Notes: generated by a model from the sequence alone, not told the origin. A DNA stretch of 64,000 nucleotides from Kumtagia sp044326205 (GCF_044326205.1 NZ_JBIRCY010000033.1:20802-84801); one strand, 5' to 3'. Numbered from the stretch's first letter, positions 32,662 to 43,377 are shown. Program-made: numbers and translations.

Positions 32662-34773
32662 TTATACGACTGAGAAATCCGCGCCGGTGAGTGCGAGATT
32701 GACTGTAATCGTGGCGAATTGGACGCCGGCGACGGCGCCGGTGCCATCCTCGTCGTAGAAGAGTTTTCCCGTGTCGGTCTCGTAGATGATGCGGTCGCTG
32801 GCATCCTGGGCGAGGCCGGTGGCGTTTGCCCGGAACGTCTCGCCGGAAAGCGTGCCGACGTCCAATTCCGTGAAGATCGCGTCGGACAGCAAGAAGCGGT
32901 CGTCGGCAACGTTGAAGTCGACGATGGTGTCGATGTTGCCCGCCCCGAGCGCGGTGGCGAAGGCGAAGCTGTCGGCACCGGCGAAGCCGCGCAGGCTGTC
33001 GGCACCGCCCTTGCCCTCCAGCCGGTTGTTGCCTGCATTGCCGAGAATCTCCTGGGCGACCTCGTTGCCGGTGAGGTCGATGTTAGAGGTGCCGCTCGAG
33101 CCGTTGGTGGTGAAGAGTTCGATGAAAACGCCCTTGCCGAGCACGTAGTCGACGGCGGCTGTCACCCTGTCCGCCGTTCCTTGCGAGGAACTCTCGACGA
33201 TAATGTCGCCCGAATTGAACACGCGATAGGTGTCGTTACCGCCGAGCCCTTTCAGTGTGTCGGCCGCGCCGACGCCGCCGTCACTCAGTGTGTTGACGCC
33301 GGCATTGCCGAAAATCTCCTGGACGAGTTCGTTGCCGGTCAGGTCGATGGCCACCGTGGCCGACGAGCTGTTGGTGGTGAGAAGCTCCACCTCGGCACCC
33401 TTGGTCAGCACGTAGCTCACGGTGATGATGACCTTGTCCGCCAAGCCCGCGCCCAGTTCCTCGTTGACGATGTCGCCGGCCTCGCCGACGCGGAAGACAT
33501 CGTCGCCGCCACCGCCGGTCATGGCGTCGTTGCCGGCCTTGCCGTCGATCGTGTCGTTTTTGCTCGACCCGGTAAGCACGTCCTGCAGGGCAGAACCGTT
33601 GATGGTTATGGAATCGGCACCATTGGTGAAGAAGCTGAAGGTGAGATTGCTGAGGTTGGCCACCTGGCCGACGGCATTGACGATGATCTGGTCCACGCCA
33701 GCCGAGCCCGAGATCGCGGTGATCGCCGCGCCACCGATCTGGTCGCTTTCGAAAGTCGCGGTTGAGTTTCCGCTGATGAAATCGAGGCCCTCGACGCCGC
33801 TGATAGCGAGCGGGCTGAAATCGATGGCGCCGGTGTTGAAGAGGCTGAGGTTGTCGAAGCCCAATCCTGCGTCGACGATCTCGCCGGCGACAGCCTCCGC
33901 GCCGGCAAAGTAGCGGAAATTGTCGGCGCCCTTGTCGCCGATCAATGTGTCCAGGCCGCCGCCGCCGGTGATCAGGTCCGACGAAGCGCCGGTGCCCTTG
34001 ATCGTGTCGTTCTGGGACGAGCCGAACAGCACATTGGACGTGATGCTGGTGCCTTCGATGCTGATCGCGTTGTCGGCATCCCAGTTAACGAAGGTCGTCA
34101 CGCCGCGCAGATCGACGTCGCTGCCGCGTACCCTGAGCGTCACGGTCTCGCCCGCGTCGGCGGCAAGCTGCGTGAAGCCGCCGGTGCCGATCTGCTTGCC
34201 GTTCACGATCGTGGTCTGGCCATTCGCAATCAGGCTGAGCCTTTCCACGTTCGAGAAGGCGACCAGGGTGAGGTCGTCGTTGGTGCCGTTCGAGGTGACT
34301 TCGTCGAAACCGCCGACGTTGTGGCTGCCGCCGTCCACCTTCGTGCCGACGGCAAAGCTGTTGCCGGTCATCTGGATTTTGTCGTTTCCGTTGCCGGCGC
34401 TGATCACATCGATGCCGTTTGTAAGCCCATTGCTGGTCGCGATGTTGTCGCGCTGGGCGCTTCCTGTGATCGTGTCGCTGCCGGTGGAGCCGAAGAGCTG
34501 CGTCTCGTCGGTGCCGCCCCAATTCGTGAATTTCCAGCCTGCCGCCGAGAAGTTCGTCGCGGCGGCGAAGTCGACGCGCACCCGGTTCTGGTTGGCGTCG
34601 CCGATGAGTTCCACGGTATTGGAGATCAGGCCGGCGCCGAACTGCGCCGGCGCGAAGATTGCCGTGGAAGTGGCGGGGCCTGGCGTCTGGAACAAGATCT
34701 TGTCGATGTTGACTTCAGGGGGTCCACCGCGGAAATCGGTGTTGCCGTTGTTGGTGATCGTAAGCGTGGCCAT
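32662..34773 (-). CDS. RTX-type calcium-binding secreted protein (703 residues)
   Basis: Acidic, Gly/Asp/Asn-rich beta-roll protein without a Sec signal. The first 350 residues are repetitive but poor in classic nonapeptides; then two copies of a 92-residue module occur (FRVGEAGDIVNEE...IDLTGN and YRVFNSGDIIVES...IDLTGN), followed by a GGxGxDxLx cluster (NRLEGKGGADSLRGFAGADSF) and the C-terminal secretion region ending GADFSVV. Such C-terminal ends direct export by a type I (HlyB/HlyD/TolC) system, which is not encoded here. Closest in the window to the 692-residue protein at 39274. Function may be surface adhesion or matrix; unproven. Confidence 0.85.
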   Translation of the reverse strand: MATLTITNNGNTDFRGGPPEVNIDKILFQTPGPATSTAIFAPAQFGAGLISNTVELIGDANQNRVRVDFAAATNFSAAGWKFTNWGGTDETQLFGSTGSDTITGSAQRDNIATSNGLTNGIDVISAGNGNDKIQMTGNSFAVGTKVDGGSHNVGGFDEVTSNGTNDDLTLVAFSNVERLSLIANGQTTIVNGKQIGTGGFTQLAADAGETVTLRVRGSDVDLRGVTTFVNWDADNAISIEGTSITSNVLFGSSQNDTIKGTGASSDLITGGGGLDTLIGDKGADNFRYFAGAEAVAGEIVDAGLGFDNLSLFNTGAIDFSPLAISGVEGLDFISGNSTATFESDQIGGAAITAISGSAGVDQIIVNAVGQVANLSNLTFSFFTNGADSITINGSALQDVLTGSSKNDTIDGKAGNDAMTGGGGDDVFRVGEAGDIVNEELGAGLADKVIITVSYVLTKGAEVELLTTNSSSATVAIDLTGNELVQEIFGNAGVNTLSDGGVGAADTLKGLGGNDTYRVFNSGDIIVESSSQGTADRVTAAVDYVLGKGVFIELFTTNGSSGTSNIDLTGNEVAQEILGNAGNNRLEGKGGADSLRGFAGADSFAFATALGAGNIDTIVDFNVADDRFLLSDAIFTELDVGTLSGETFRANATGLAQDASDRIIYETDTGKLFYDEDGTGAVAGVQFATITVNLALTGADFSVV

Positions 34774-35273
34774 GATAACCTCTCAAGCAATAGCGGGGAG
34801 GCGCGCCTGCGCCTGTCCGGCTGTTCGGGTTGATGCCCCAGTAAATTTTTTCGAGTGATGCCGATTGTCTTTGCCGGGTCGCCCCGGCTGTCTCGTGGCC
34901 AGTCGCCTCGTCGGGCGATGTTTTCGGTTCGCCGCATCAGGCGGCCGCGTGATTGCCGAAGCGGGCTGGTAAAGCATTCCCGGGCGGGATTCGAATTTCG
35001 ACGGCAGTCCAAGCCCGACGAAGGAGCAGGAACCGGGCGCATCGGGTCGGCACATACGGCCGGCGCCGAAGCGTTTCGGTCCGGCTGAATTCCCCCGCTC
35101 ATGCTGGCGCGAAGTCATCATGGCCCCGTGGTGAAGCGCCGATTCTGAGAGACGGCAGCTTTCCGTAGGGGAAAGTATGCGAATGTCTTTCGGATGTCCT
35201 TGAGATCAGCTTGATTTTCCCTTGAGAATTCCTTGATATTGCTTGCCGGCTTGCAGCCGGGGCGGGGGCCGGC
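34774..35273. other. intergenic region between RTX gene and regulator-hydrolase gene
   Basis: 500 bases in a divergent arrangement with no supported coding sequence. It should hold the promoters of the RTX gene (start 34773) and of the fusion gene at 35274. Short A/T-richer stretches occur around 34845-34865 and 35160-35240. No repeat or RNA gene is evident. Confidence 0.45.
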
Positions 35274-36449
35274 TTGCAGTACGCTTTCGGTGACTATCTG
35301 CTCGACATCGAGCGCATCGAGCTCAGCAAGGCCGGCGCGCCGGTCGCGGTTGAGCCGCAGGTTTTCGAAATTCTCGCCTATCTCGTGCGCAACCAGGACA
35401 GGGTGGTCGGCAGTGACGAATTGCTCGATGCCATCTGGAAGAGGCGCGCGGTCTCGCCGTCGGCGCTGACCAGCCGCATCAACGCGGCGCGTCATGCCAT
35501 TGGCGACACTGGAGCCGGGCAGCATCTGATCAAGACCGTGCCCCGGCGCGGCTACCGCTTCACGGGCGGCGCCACGGCCATCTCGGCCCCCCGGCCGCCG
35601 GCCTCCGGCGCTCTGCACCAGGAGGTGCTGTATTGCACGTCCGGCAATGCGGTGCGCATCGCCTACGCCAAGGTCGGCAGCGGCCCGCCGATCGTCAAGA
35701 CAGGCAACTGGCTGAACCATCTCGAATACGACTGGGAAAGCCCGGTGTGGAGTCATCTGCTGAGATGGCTGGCCACAGGGCGCCAGCTCATCCGCTACGA
35801 TGCGCGCGGCAACGGGCTGTCGGACTGGGACGTGCAGGACCTTTCCTTCGACGCCTTCGTGCGCGATCTCGAAAGCGTCGTCGATGCCACGGCCCTCGAC
35901 CGGTTCGCGCTGTTCGGCGCGTCGCAGGGGTGCGCCTTCTCGATCGCCTATGCGGTAAAACACCCCAAGCGGGTCAGCAAGCTGGTTCTCTATGGCGGGT
36001 TCGCGCGAGGGAGGCGGCTGCGCGGGACGCCGGTCGACGTCGAGCAGGCCGAGGCGTTGACGACGCTGATGCGCACCGGCTGGGGCCAGCAGAACCCAGC
36101 GTTCCGCCAGGTGTTCACGTCGCTGTTCATACCCGGCGCCACCATGGAGCAGATGGACTGGTTCAACGAGTTGCAGCGCAAGACCACCTCGCCGGAAAAC
36201 GCCGTGCGGATCAGGCTGGTCTCGGACTACATGAACGTCGTCGACCTGTTGCCGCTGGTGACGGTTCCGACGCTCGTCCTGCATTGCCACGACGACGCGG
36301 TGCAGCCCTTCGAGGAGGGCCGCTTCCTGGCCGCCAACATCCCCGGCGCCCGGCTGGTGGGGCTCGAAGGGAGGAACCACCTGATCCTGGCGACCGACCC
36401 CGGCTGGTCGAAATTCCAGGAGGAGATCGGGGCGTTTCTGGCTTCGTGA
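35274..36449 (+). CDS. winged-helix DNA-binding domain fused to alpha/beta hydrolase
   Basis: 391 residues. Residues 1-100 form an OmpR/PhoB-type winged helix (FGDYLLDIERIELSKAG.. to HLIKTVPRRGYRF) without a receiver domain, as in CadC-like regulators. Residues about 120-390 are an alpha/beta hydrolase with nucleophile elbow FGASQG, an Asp in LHCHDDAV and His in EGRNHLI, so the catalytic triad looks intact. The start is a TTG at 35274 with a GGGGG box upstream; no better ATG exists in frame. A hydrolase acting as, or coupled to, the sensor part of a DNA-binding protein is the likely design. It may regulate the divergent RTX gene; that is inference. Confidence 0.82.
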   Translation: MQYAFGDYLLDIERIELSKAGAPVAVEPQVFEILAYLVRNQDRVVGSDELLDAIWKRRAVSPSALTSRINAARHAIGDTGAGQHLIKTVPRRGYRFTGGATAISAPRPPASGALHQEVLYCTSGNAVRIAYAKVGSGPPIVKTGNWLNHLEYDWESPVWSHLLRWLATGRQLIRYDARGNGLSDWDVQDLSFDAFVRDLESVVDATALDRFALFGASQGCAFSIAYAVKHPKRVSKLVLYGGFARGRRLRGTPVDVEQAEALTTLMRTGWGQQNPAFRQVFTSLFIPGATMEQMDWFNELQRKTTSPENAVRIRLVSDYMNVVDLLPLVTVPTLVLHCHDDAVQPFEEGRFLAANIPGARLVGLEGRNHLILATDPGWSKFQEEIGAFLAS

Positions 36450-36483
36450 CCGGTTCGCCGGGCTCGCGCCGGACCATCAGCGT

Positions 36484-38772
36484 TTATATCACCAGCAAAT
36501 CCGCGTTGGTCAGCGCCAGTCCGGCCGACAGTTGCGCGAACAGGCTCGATCCGCTGGCAGCGTTGCCATCGGCGTCGTAGAAGAGTTCGCCCGTAGTGGT
36601 GTTGTAGACGATACGGTCGTCGGCGTCCTGCGCCAGCCCGGTGGCATTGGCGCGGAACGCCGCCGCTGCCAGGGTTCCGGTGGACAGGGCCGTGAAGAAC
36701 AGGTTATCCAGCCAGATCGTGTCGGCAGCCACGTTGTAGTCGGTGATGGTGTCGACATTGGTTGTGGCGTCCAGCGCCGAGTTGAACACGAAAATGTCCA
36801 GTCCGGAACCGCCCGTGAGCGTGTCGTTGCCGGCATAACCCTTGATGATGTCGTTGCCGGTGCCGCCCCTGATCACGTTGACGGCATTATTGCCATAGAC
36901 GTAGTCGTCGAACGCCGAGCCGAGCAGGTTCTCGATCGAGTTGAAGGTGTCGCCGGCGGCGTCGCCGGTATTGATGGCCGTGTTCGCGAGGCTGACGACC
37001 ACACGCGCGGTGGCCGAGGCATAGGAAGCCGTGTCGGTTCCCAGTCCGCCGCTGAGATAGTCGGCGCCTTCGCCGCCTGTCAGCGTATCGTTGCCTTCGA
37101 TGCCGAAGATGCGGTCGGCTCCCTGGCCGCCGTCCAGCCTGTTTTCCCCGGTGGTGCCGACCAGACCATCATCGAAGTTCCCCCCGACGATATTCTCGAT
37201 GGAATTGTAGGTGTCGCCGCTCGCCTCTCCCTCGTTGTTCTCGGGTGTCAGCAGTTGGACAACCACGCGGCCGGTTGCCGCCTCGTAAGACGCGGTGTCC
37301 GAGCCCGCACCGCCGCTCAGATAGTCGTCATCGAAAATGCCGCCGCTGCCTTCAAGCGTGTCATTCCCGTCGCGGCCAAAGAGGCGATCCGTACCGTATC
37401 CGCCCGCAAATGTGTTTGCGCCAGCATCGCCGAACAACCTGTCATTCCCGGACGTCCCGATAATCTTCTCGATGGAGTTGAAGGTGTCTCCAGTAGCGTG
37501 TCCCTGATTGTTGGCGGGTGTCTGCAGGTCGACCACTACCAACCCAGCCGTCTCGTACGAAACGGTGTCCCAACCCGCGCCGCCATCGAGATGGTCGGCG
37601 CCGTTCTCGCCAAGCAGCGTGTCCGATCCTTCGCCGCCTTCGAGATGGTCGTCGCCGAAGCCGCCGTACAGCTTGTCATCCCCGTCAAGGCCAAAGAGGT
37701 CATCCGCGCCGTAGTAGCCCTCCAGCCTGTTCACTCCGGCGGTGCCAGCCAACTCGTCGTCAAACCGCGACCCATGAATGTATTCGATGGAGACGAACGT
37801 ATCCCCGGCGGCTTCTCCCTGGTTGTTGGCCGGCGCCAGCAAATGGACGACCACGCCCGCGGATGCTGACTCGTAGTAGGCCGTGTCGGCGCCCGCGCCG
37901 CCGTTCAGATAGTCGGCCCCGGACCCTCCTTTCAGCAGGTCATTGCCGATGCCGCCATAAAGGAGGTCGTCGCCGCCTTCGCCATGCAGAAAATCTCTGC
38001 CGCCGGCACCCTCGAGCCGGTTAACGCCTTCATTGCCACGAACGTTCTGGTCGAATTCGTTGCCAGTCAGGTCGATCGCAGCCGTTCCTGCCCCGTCGCG
38101 GGTTTCCAGCCATTCGATTGCCACGCCGGCGGCAAGCACGTAGTTGGAGCCGCTGCGAACGACGTCCAAGCCGCCTTCTCCGGCCTTCTCGATGACGCGA
38201 TCCGCATTGCCTTCGACGTAGTGGATGTCGCTGCCCAGCCCGCCGACCGTGATGTCCGCGCCGAGGCCGCCGTCCAGGATATCTTCGCCGCGCCCCGACT
38301 GGAGAACGTCCGCGCCGTCAAAGCCAAGAAGCACGTCGCTATAAGGTGTGCCCTTGATCGAGTCATCCCCGGAAAAGATGAGAGCGGTCAGCGCCGCATC
38401 GTCGAGCGTCTGGAAAGCCGAGACGTCGATGCTGAGCCCGCTTATCGAAAACTCTTTCCAGTATGGAACTCCCGGATCCCAATCAACGTAGTAGGTCAGC
38501 CGATAGTCGATCTGCGTCACCGTGCCGGAAACGGCCTCGACCTCGCTGCCGTTCATATCGAACTCGAAGTCGCCGCCGAACCTCCAGACAGCGTCATAAG
38601 AACTTTCGTCGTAGACATATTCTATGTAATCCCCGGCATAGGACACGGCCGGGTCCGCGGGGCTTTGAAAGTCGGAGGGGTCGAGGCGTTGGAATTGCAA
38701 ATCCCCCACGTCCACGCCAAAGTTTTCTGCCCAGCCGACGGTTGAGCTTACATCGGAAGTAAAAATCGCCAT
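36484..38772 (-). CDS. RTX-type calcium-binding secreted protein (762 residues)
   Basis: The largest RTX protein here. Residues about 1-150 are a unique beta-rich domain; one diverged copy of the shared module follows (VIEKAGEGGLDVVRSG...AAIDLTGNEFDQN), then four to five repeats of a larger unit: a nonapeptide cluster (GGxGxDxLxGG) plus YESASAGVVVHLL..NNQGEAAGDTFVSIEYIHGS, seen in several versions. The end is NADLLVI after the shared C-terminal secretion domain. The ATG at 38772 has a GGAGGG box; the frame extends to 38832 without support. No Sec signal. Confidence 0.87.
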   Translation of the reverse strand: MAIFTSDVSSTVGWAENFGVDVGDLQFQRLDPSDFQSPADPAVSYAGDYIEYVYDESSYDAVWRFGGDFEFDMNGSEVEAVSGTVTQIDYRLTYYVDWDPGVPYWKEFSISGLSIDVSAFQTLDDAALTALIFSGDDSIKGTPYSDVLLGFDGADVLQSGRGEDILDGGLGADITVGGLGSDIHYVEGNADRVIEKAGEGGLDVVRSGSNYVLAAGVAIEWLETRDGAGTAAIDLTGNEFDQNVRGNEGVNRLEGAGGRDFLHGEGGDDLLYGGIGNDLLKGGSGADYLNGGAGADTAYYESASAGVVVHLLAPANNQGEAAGDTFVSIEYIHGSRFDDELAGTAGVNRLEGYYGADDLFGLDGDDKLYGGFGDDHLEGGEGSDTLLGENGADHLDGGAGWDTVSYETAGLVVVDLQTPANNQGHATGDTFNSIEKIIGTSGNDRLFGDAGANTFAGGYGTDRLFGRDGNDTLEGSGGIFDDDYLSGGAGSDTASYEAATGRVVVQLLTPENNEGEASGDTYNSIENIVGGNFDDGLVGTTGENRLDGGQGADRIFGIEGNDTLTGGEGADYLSGGLGTDTASYASATARVVVSLANTAINTGDAAGDTFNSIENLLGSAFDDYVYGNNAVNVIRGGTGNDIIKGYAGNDTLTGGSGLDIFVFNSALDATTNVDTITDYNVAADTIWLDNLFFTALSTGTLAAAAFRANATGLAQDADDRIVYNTTTGELFYDADGNAASGSSLFAQLSAGLALTNADLLVI

Positions 38773-39273
38773 GATGTACCCTCCGCCGTCCGATCGGTCT
38801 CTTTCAGGCAACCACGACCGGACTTCATGCAACCAACGGTAGCTCAGTTGTGCCTTCCACTCAAGTTTCGCTTCAAAGTTTTTAGAAAAATTTTGCTATG
38901 ATCATTTCTCGGAAATACAGTGCTATTTCAGTATCTGCTTATGATCGCCCGAGGCGAATGTCATCTGGATGTCATTGTAAGGACAATATCATTGGAACCG
39001 ATAACTAGCTCCCGGGTGCACCGATGACGAACAGCAGACCAATACATGTCTGCTCTTCTAACGCGCAGGTGGATCCCACCCGCGATGCGGTCCGGATCGG
39101 CATAACCCGATCGTGGCGGAATTTCGGGCGGCCGGGCTGTAGCCGTCAGGGATAGCGGGGAGCACCGCGAGCGCGACTGATCCAGGACCTGCGGGCAGCC
39201 GACAACGAAACGTCCCCGGAGCATCGGGGCGGAGGTGCGAAAAGCAGGTCCCTCCGCGCCCTCGCGTGACCAT
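38773..39273. other. intergenic region between two RTX genes
   Basis: 501 bases without a supported gene. The segment 38850-38990 is strikingly A/T-rich for this genome and likely carries the promoter of the RTX gene starting at 38772. The remainder (39000-39270) is high-GC; frames through it are not supported by any ribosome-binding site or homology. Confidence 0.45.
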
Positions 39274-41352
39274 TTAGGCCACGGAAAAATCCGAGTTGGT
39301 GAGCGCCAGGCCGGTGTCGGCGATGGCGAACAGGATGCCAGCGGCGCCGCCGCCGGTTCCGTCCGAGTCGTAATAGACTTCCCCCGTGTCGGTCTCATAG
39401 ATGATGCGGTCGCTGCCGTCTTCGGCCAGCCCCGTCGCGTTCGCCCGGAACGCGGCGGCCGAAAGCGTGCCTGTGTCGAGCGCGGTGAAGATCGCGTCCG
39501 AGAGGAGGAAACGGTCGTCCACCACGACGAAGTCGACGATGGTGTCGACGTTTGCCGCGCCGATCGTCGAGGCGAAGACAAAACTGTCCTTGCCGTCGAA
39601 GCCGCGCAGCGTGTCGCTGTCGCCCTTGCCCTCCAGCCGGTTGTCGCCGTCATTGCCGAGAATTTCCTGGGCGATCTCGTTGCCGGTAAGGTCGATGGCC
39701 GACGTGCCGGTGGAACCGTTGGTGGTGAACAATTCGACGAAGACGCCTTTGCCGAGCGTGTAGTCGACGGCGGCCATCACCCGGTCCTCTGTCCCTTGCG
39801 TCGAACTTTCGATGATGGTGTCGCCGGCATTGAACACGCGGTAGGTGTCGTCGCCGCCAAAACCTCGCAGCGTGTCGGCAGCGCCGACGCCGCCGTCGTG
39901 CAGCGTGTTTTCACCAGCGTTTCCGGCGATCTCCTGGGCGAAGGTGTTGCCGGTGAGGTCGATGGCCGTCACCGCCCCCGAACTGTTGGTGGTAATGAGC
40001 TCGATCGAGGCGCCTCCATTGAGCGCGTAGCTGACGGTGGCGATGACCCGGTCGTCGCCTTTGCCGGCAACCTCGTCGATGACGTCGCCGGCCTGGCCTA
40101 CGCGAAAGACGTCGTCACCAACGCCGCCCGACATGGTATCGTTGCCGCCCTTGCCGTCGATCGTGTCGTCCTCGCCCGTGCCGATGATGATCTCGCCGGC
40201 ATTGGTGCCGTTGACCTTGATCACGTCGATGCCGTTCGCCCAATTGGAAAAGACGAGTTTGGACAGGTCGAAAAAACCGGCGCCGGTTCGGTCGACGGTC
40301 AGCGTGTCCACTGAACCGCCGCCGGTGACCTTGTCGAAATCGATGATCGCTTCTGAACCGAAACGAGCGCTGCTAACGCCGGACTGATAGGTCAGTTGCT
40401 CGACGCCGTTGAAGACGGTCTCGAAGAAGTCGATCGAGCCCGTGTTGACGAGTTGCACGGTGTCGGTGCCGGCGACGCCGATCACAGCTTCTTCTTCGCC
40501 TTTCACCAGGTCGCCGCCCGACCGGTAGACGAATTTGTCGGCGCCGTCGTTGCCGAACAACAGGTCGGAGCCGCCGCCGCCCTCCAGCGTGTCGCCTGCG
40601 GAGCCGCCACTAATCGTGTCGTCCTGATCCGATCCGACGAGGTTGTTGGCGACGAAGATTTCTCCCTCGATGGAGATCGACTGATCGTCGCGGCCCCAGG
40701 TCAAGAAACTGACTTCACTCAAATCCGTGGTGGATCCCTCGACAATAACGACGTTCTGGTCGGATTTCGTGCCGATAACCTGGTTGATCGCATCGGCGCC
40801 TAACTGGTTGTCGTTGAAGGTGGCGGTGATGATCTGCGCGAACTGGACCTGCTCGACGTCGACGATCGTGGTCCCGGTGAAGTCGTAGTCGGCGACCTGT
40901 GTCATCAGCAGGCCATCCGTGCCGTCGCCGCCATCGAAGATCGAGCCCGCGACCGCTCCGCCGGGGAGCCGCAGGACATCGTTGCCGCCATAGGCGAACA
41001 GCTTGTCGATGCCCCCGCCATTGTTGAGCGCGCCGATCTGATCCTTGCCATCGGTTCCGTGGATCTCGTCGTTGCCAACCGTGCCGAAGATCTGAACCTG
41101 GTCGAATCCGGTCCAGTTCGTCAGCGTCCAGTCGAGGGCGGAAAAGGTGCCGGCAGCGGACATGTCGACCCGCAGGAAATTGTTGCCGGCGCCGCCGGTC
41201 ACCTCCATGCTGTCGGAGATTTTACCCGCGCCGAACTGGGCGCTGTCGAAGGTCGCGGAGATGGATACGGCATCGCCGTAGACGATCTCGTCGATGTCGA
41301 CGAGGTTGTCGGCTGAGAAGTCGGTTGTAACGTCTACGTTGAGAACAGGCAT
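39274..41352 (-). CDS. RTX-type calcium-binding secreted protein (692 residues)
   Basis: Paralogue of the 703-residue protein at 32662, colinear over its length: N-terminal repetitive beta region (ISATFDSAQFGAGKISDSMEV), a single nonapeptide cluster near residue 230 (GGSAGDTLEGGGGSDLLFGNDGADKF), two copies of the 92-residue module (VGQAGDVIDEVAG.. and FNAGDTIIESSTQ..), a second nonapeptide cluster and the secretion domain ending NSDFSVA. A GGAGG box precedes the ATG at 41352. No Sec signal. Exported function unknown. Confidence 0.85.
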   Translation of the reverse strand: MPVLNVDVTTDFSADNLVDIDEIVYGDAVSISATFDSAQFGAGKISDSMEVTGGAGNNFLRVDMSAAGTFSALDWTLTNWTGFDQVQIFGTVGNDEIHGTDGKDQIGALNNGGGIDKLFAYGGNDVLRLPGGAVAGSIFDGGDGTDGLLMTQVADYDFTGTTIVDVEQVQFAQIITATFNDNQLGADAINQVIGTKSDQNVVIVEGSTTDLSEVSFLTWGRDDQSISIEGEIFVANNLVGSDQDDTISGGSAGDTLEGGGGSDLLFGNDGADKFVYRSGGDLVKGEEEAVIGVAGTDTVQLVNTGSIDFFETVFNGVEQLTYQSGVSSARFGSEAIIDFDKVTGGGSVDTLTVDRTGAGFFDLSKLVFSNWANGIDVIKVNGTNAGEIIIGTGEDDTIDGKGGNDTMSGGVGDDVFRVGQAGDVIDEVAGKGDDRVIATVSYALNGGASIELITTNSSGAVTAIDLTGNTFAQEIAGNAGENTLHDGGVGAADTLRGFGGDDTYRVFNAGDTIIESSTQGTEDRVMAAVDYTLGKGVFVELFTTNGSTGTSAIDLTGNEIAQEILGNDGDNRLEGKGDSDTLRGFDGKDSFVFASTIGAANVDTIVDFVVVDDRFLLSDAIFTALDTGTLSAAAFRANATGLAEDGSDRIIYETDTGEVYYDSDGTGGGAAGILFAIADTGLALTNSDFSVA

Positions 41353-41672
41353 GTTTCCTCCTTGAAATGAAAGATCATTTCAGTGCGAAGATGTATGCCC
41401 CGTTTTGGAAAGTCGGACGCGCGAACCGCCCGAGAATGCCGGGTTCCGACTGAACGGCCCGACCTGGCTTTCAGGCCATGTTTGACGGCCCAAGCTTGTT
41501 CCAGATGTCCGCAGGATACGCTGATACTTCCCGGAAATCCAGTCTCGGCCAGATAGCCGCAGAGCGACGGGTTTCGGAATAGCTGGACAGGTCAAGGCGA
41601 AGTGTCGACCCCGACCTGAATCGCCTCCGGCGGGAAGCTTGTCGCCGGGATCGTCGGGAGGGAAGCACCGAG
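41353..41672. other. intergenic region upstream of RTX gene
   Basis: About 320 bases with no supported gene, between the RTX start at 41352 and the terminator of the corrinoid-protein gene. It should contain the RTX promoter. I see no repeat. Confidence 0.4.
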
Positions 41673-41700
41673 AAAAACGGCGGCCAAAAAAGCCGCCGTT
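41673..41700 (-). terminator. terminator after the corrinoid-protein gene
   Basis: On the - strand AACGGCGGC (41700-41692) pairs with GCCGCCGTT (41684-41676) around a T-rich loop and is followed by TTT. It lies 36 bases beyond the stop at 41736. Confidence 0.75.
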
Positions 41701-41735
41701 GCCGTGCCTGTCGTGAAGGACCTTGCCGAAAAACC

Positions 41736-42431
<696 letters not shown>

Positions 42432-42507
42432 CTTTTTCCTCGGGCTCCATGATCGCGCGGCATACGATGGCGGCTCAGCAGCGACGCCGGATTTCTAGCC
42501 CGCAAAG

Positions 42508-42536
42508 GCGTCAAATCCTTAGCTGATTTGCGACGC
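42508..42536. promoter_or_regulatory. imperfect inverted repeat upstream of corrinoid-protein gene
   Basis: GCGTCAAATC (42508-42517) and GATTTGCGACGC (42525-42536) pair except for a two-base bulge, around a seven-base centre. It is about 80-105 bases upstream of the corrinoid-protein start on the - strand. Possible operator; weak evidence. Confidence 0.3.
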
Positions 42537-42640
42537 GCTGCAAAACGAAAGCGACTGGAGTTCGCACTTGGAATACAGGTCTATAAAATCCCAAGACCTC
42601 CAGTTCCTTCGTCCGATCGCAGGCAAGGTGCGCGGGCGGC

Positions 42641-43063
42641 TCAGCGCTCGGCAATCTTCTCGCGCAAACGGTCTTCCTGCGCGGCCAGTTCCGGAGTGAG
42701 CGCTTCGCCGAAATCGGCCGCCTCGAACACCTGCCGGATCTCGAGTTCGCTCGGACCGGGCATGGGGTTCGGGCAACGCTTCGCCCACGCAACCGCCTCG
42801 GCCATGTCCTTGACCTGCCAGAGCCAGAAACCGGCAACGAGTTCCGACGTATGGCCGAATGGGCCTTCGATGACGGTCCGGTTCGGCCCGTCGAAGGCGA
42901 TCCGCTTGCCTTTGGACGAAGGGTGCAGGCCCTCGCCGGCCAGCATGATGCCGGCGTTGACCAGTTCCTCATTGTACTTGCCCATTGCTTCGAGCAGTTC
43001 CGTCGACGGCATCGTGCCCGCTTCGCTGTCGGCCGTCGCCTTTACAATCACCATAACGCGCAT
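42641..43063 (-). CDS. YciI/DGPF-domain protein
   Basis: 140 residues. MRVMVIVKATADSEAGTMPS at the start, AFDGPNRTVIEGPFGHTSELVAGFWLWQVKDMAEAVAWAKRCP in the middle, and an Asp/Glu-rich end place it in the YCII-related/DGPF family of small ferredoxin-fold proteins, often encoded with ECF sigma factors in rhizobia. Catalytic role unproven. An AGGAGAG box lies six bases before the ATG. It is upstream of the corrinoid-protein gene on the same strand with a 209-base gap, so co-transcription is unlikely. Confidence 0.88.
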   Translation of the reverse strand: MRVMVIVKATADSEAGTMPSTELLEAMGKYNEELVNAGIMLAGEGLHPSSKGKRIAFDGPNRTVIEGPFGHTSELVAGFWLWQVKDMAEAVAWAKRCPNPMPGPSELEIRQVFEAADFGEALTPELAAQEDRLREKIAER

Positions 43064-43377
43064 CGTTCTCTCCTGTGTTGAGCCGAGGCTCCGTCAGCCT
43101 CACCGATGATAAGACGAACGGAGGTGGCGGAATCCGACGGCTACGCATTTTTTCCTGCGGAGCCTGCATGGCGGAGGCGTCGCAGCCAGAGCCGCGGGTC
43201 ATTTCCCGGTCAAGGGTCAGTTCTGCGTTACGTTTCGATAACCATGGAAAGACATTCCCCGAGGTATGGCATGGCGTGCGCTTGTCAACCACAGGCTGTG
43301 GCCAGAAGTTTCGCGCGGGCAGGGCATTCGGCTGCTATCCTGCGGCAAGGCTTTGCGGCGAGCGAGAGGGACGGTCC
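43064..43377. other. intergenic region before the serine hydrolase
   Basis: 314 bases in a divergent gap. The serine hydrolase frame is open back to 43075 but the extension lacks family features. The region contains no clear repeat or promoter that I can defend. Confidence 0.4.

Noticed and set aside
36550..38100. Regular repeats suggesting a CRISPR array or DNA satellite.
   Set aside because: The periodicity is that of 9-residue Gly/Asp codons in RTX proteins; there are no identical direct repeats with unique spacers and no cas genes.
43075..43377. A 101-residue N-terminal extension of the serine hydrolase.
   Set aside because: The signal peptide and a good ribosome-binding site are at 43378; the extension has no homology and would bury the signal.
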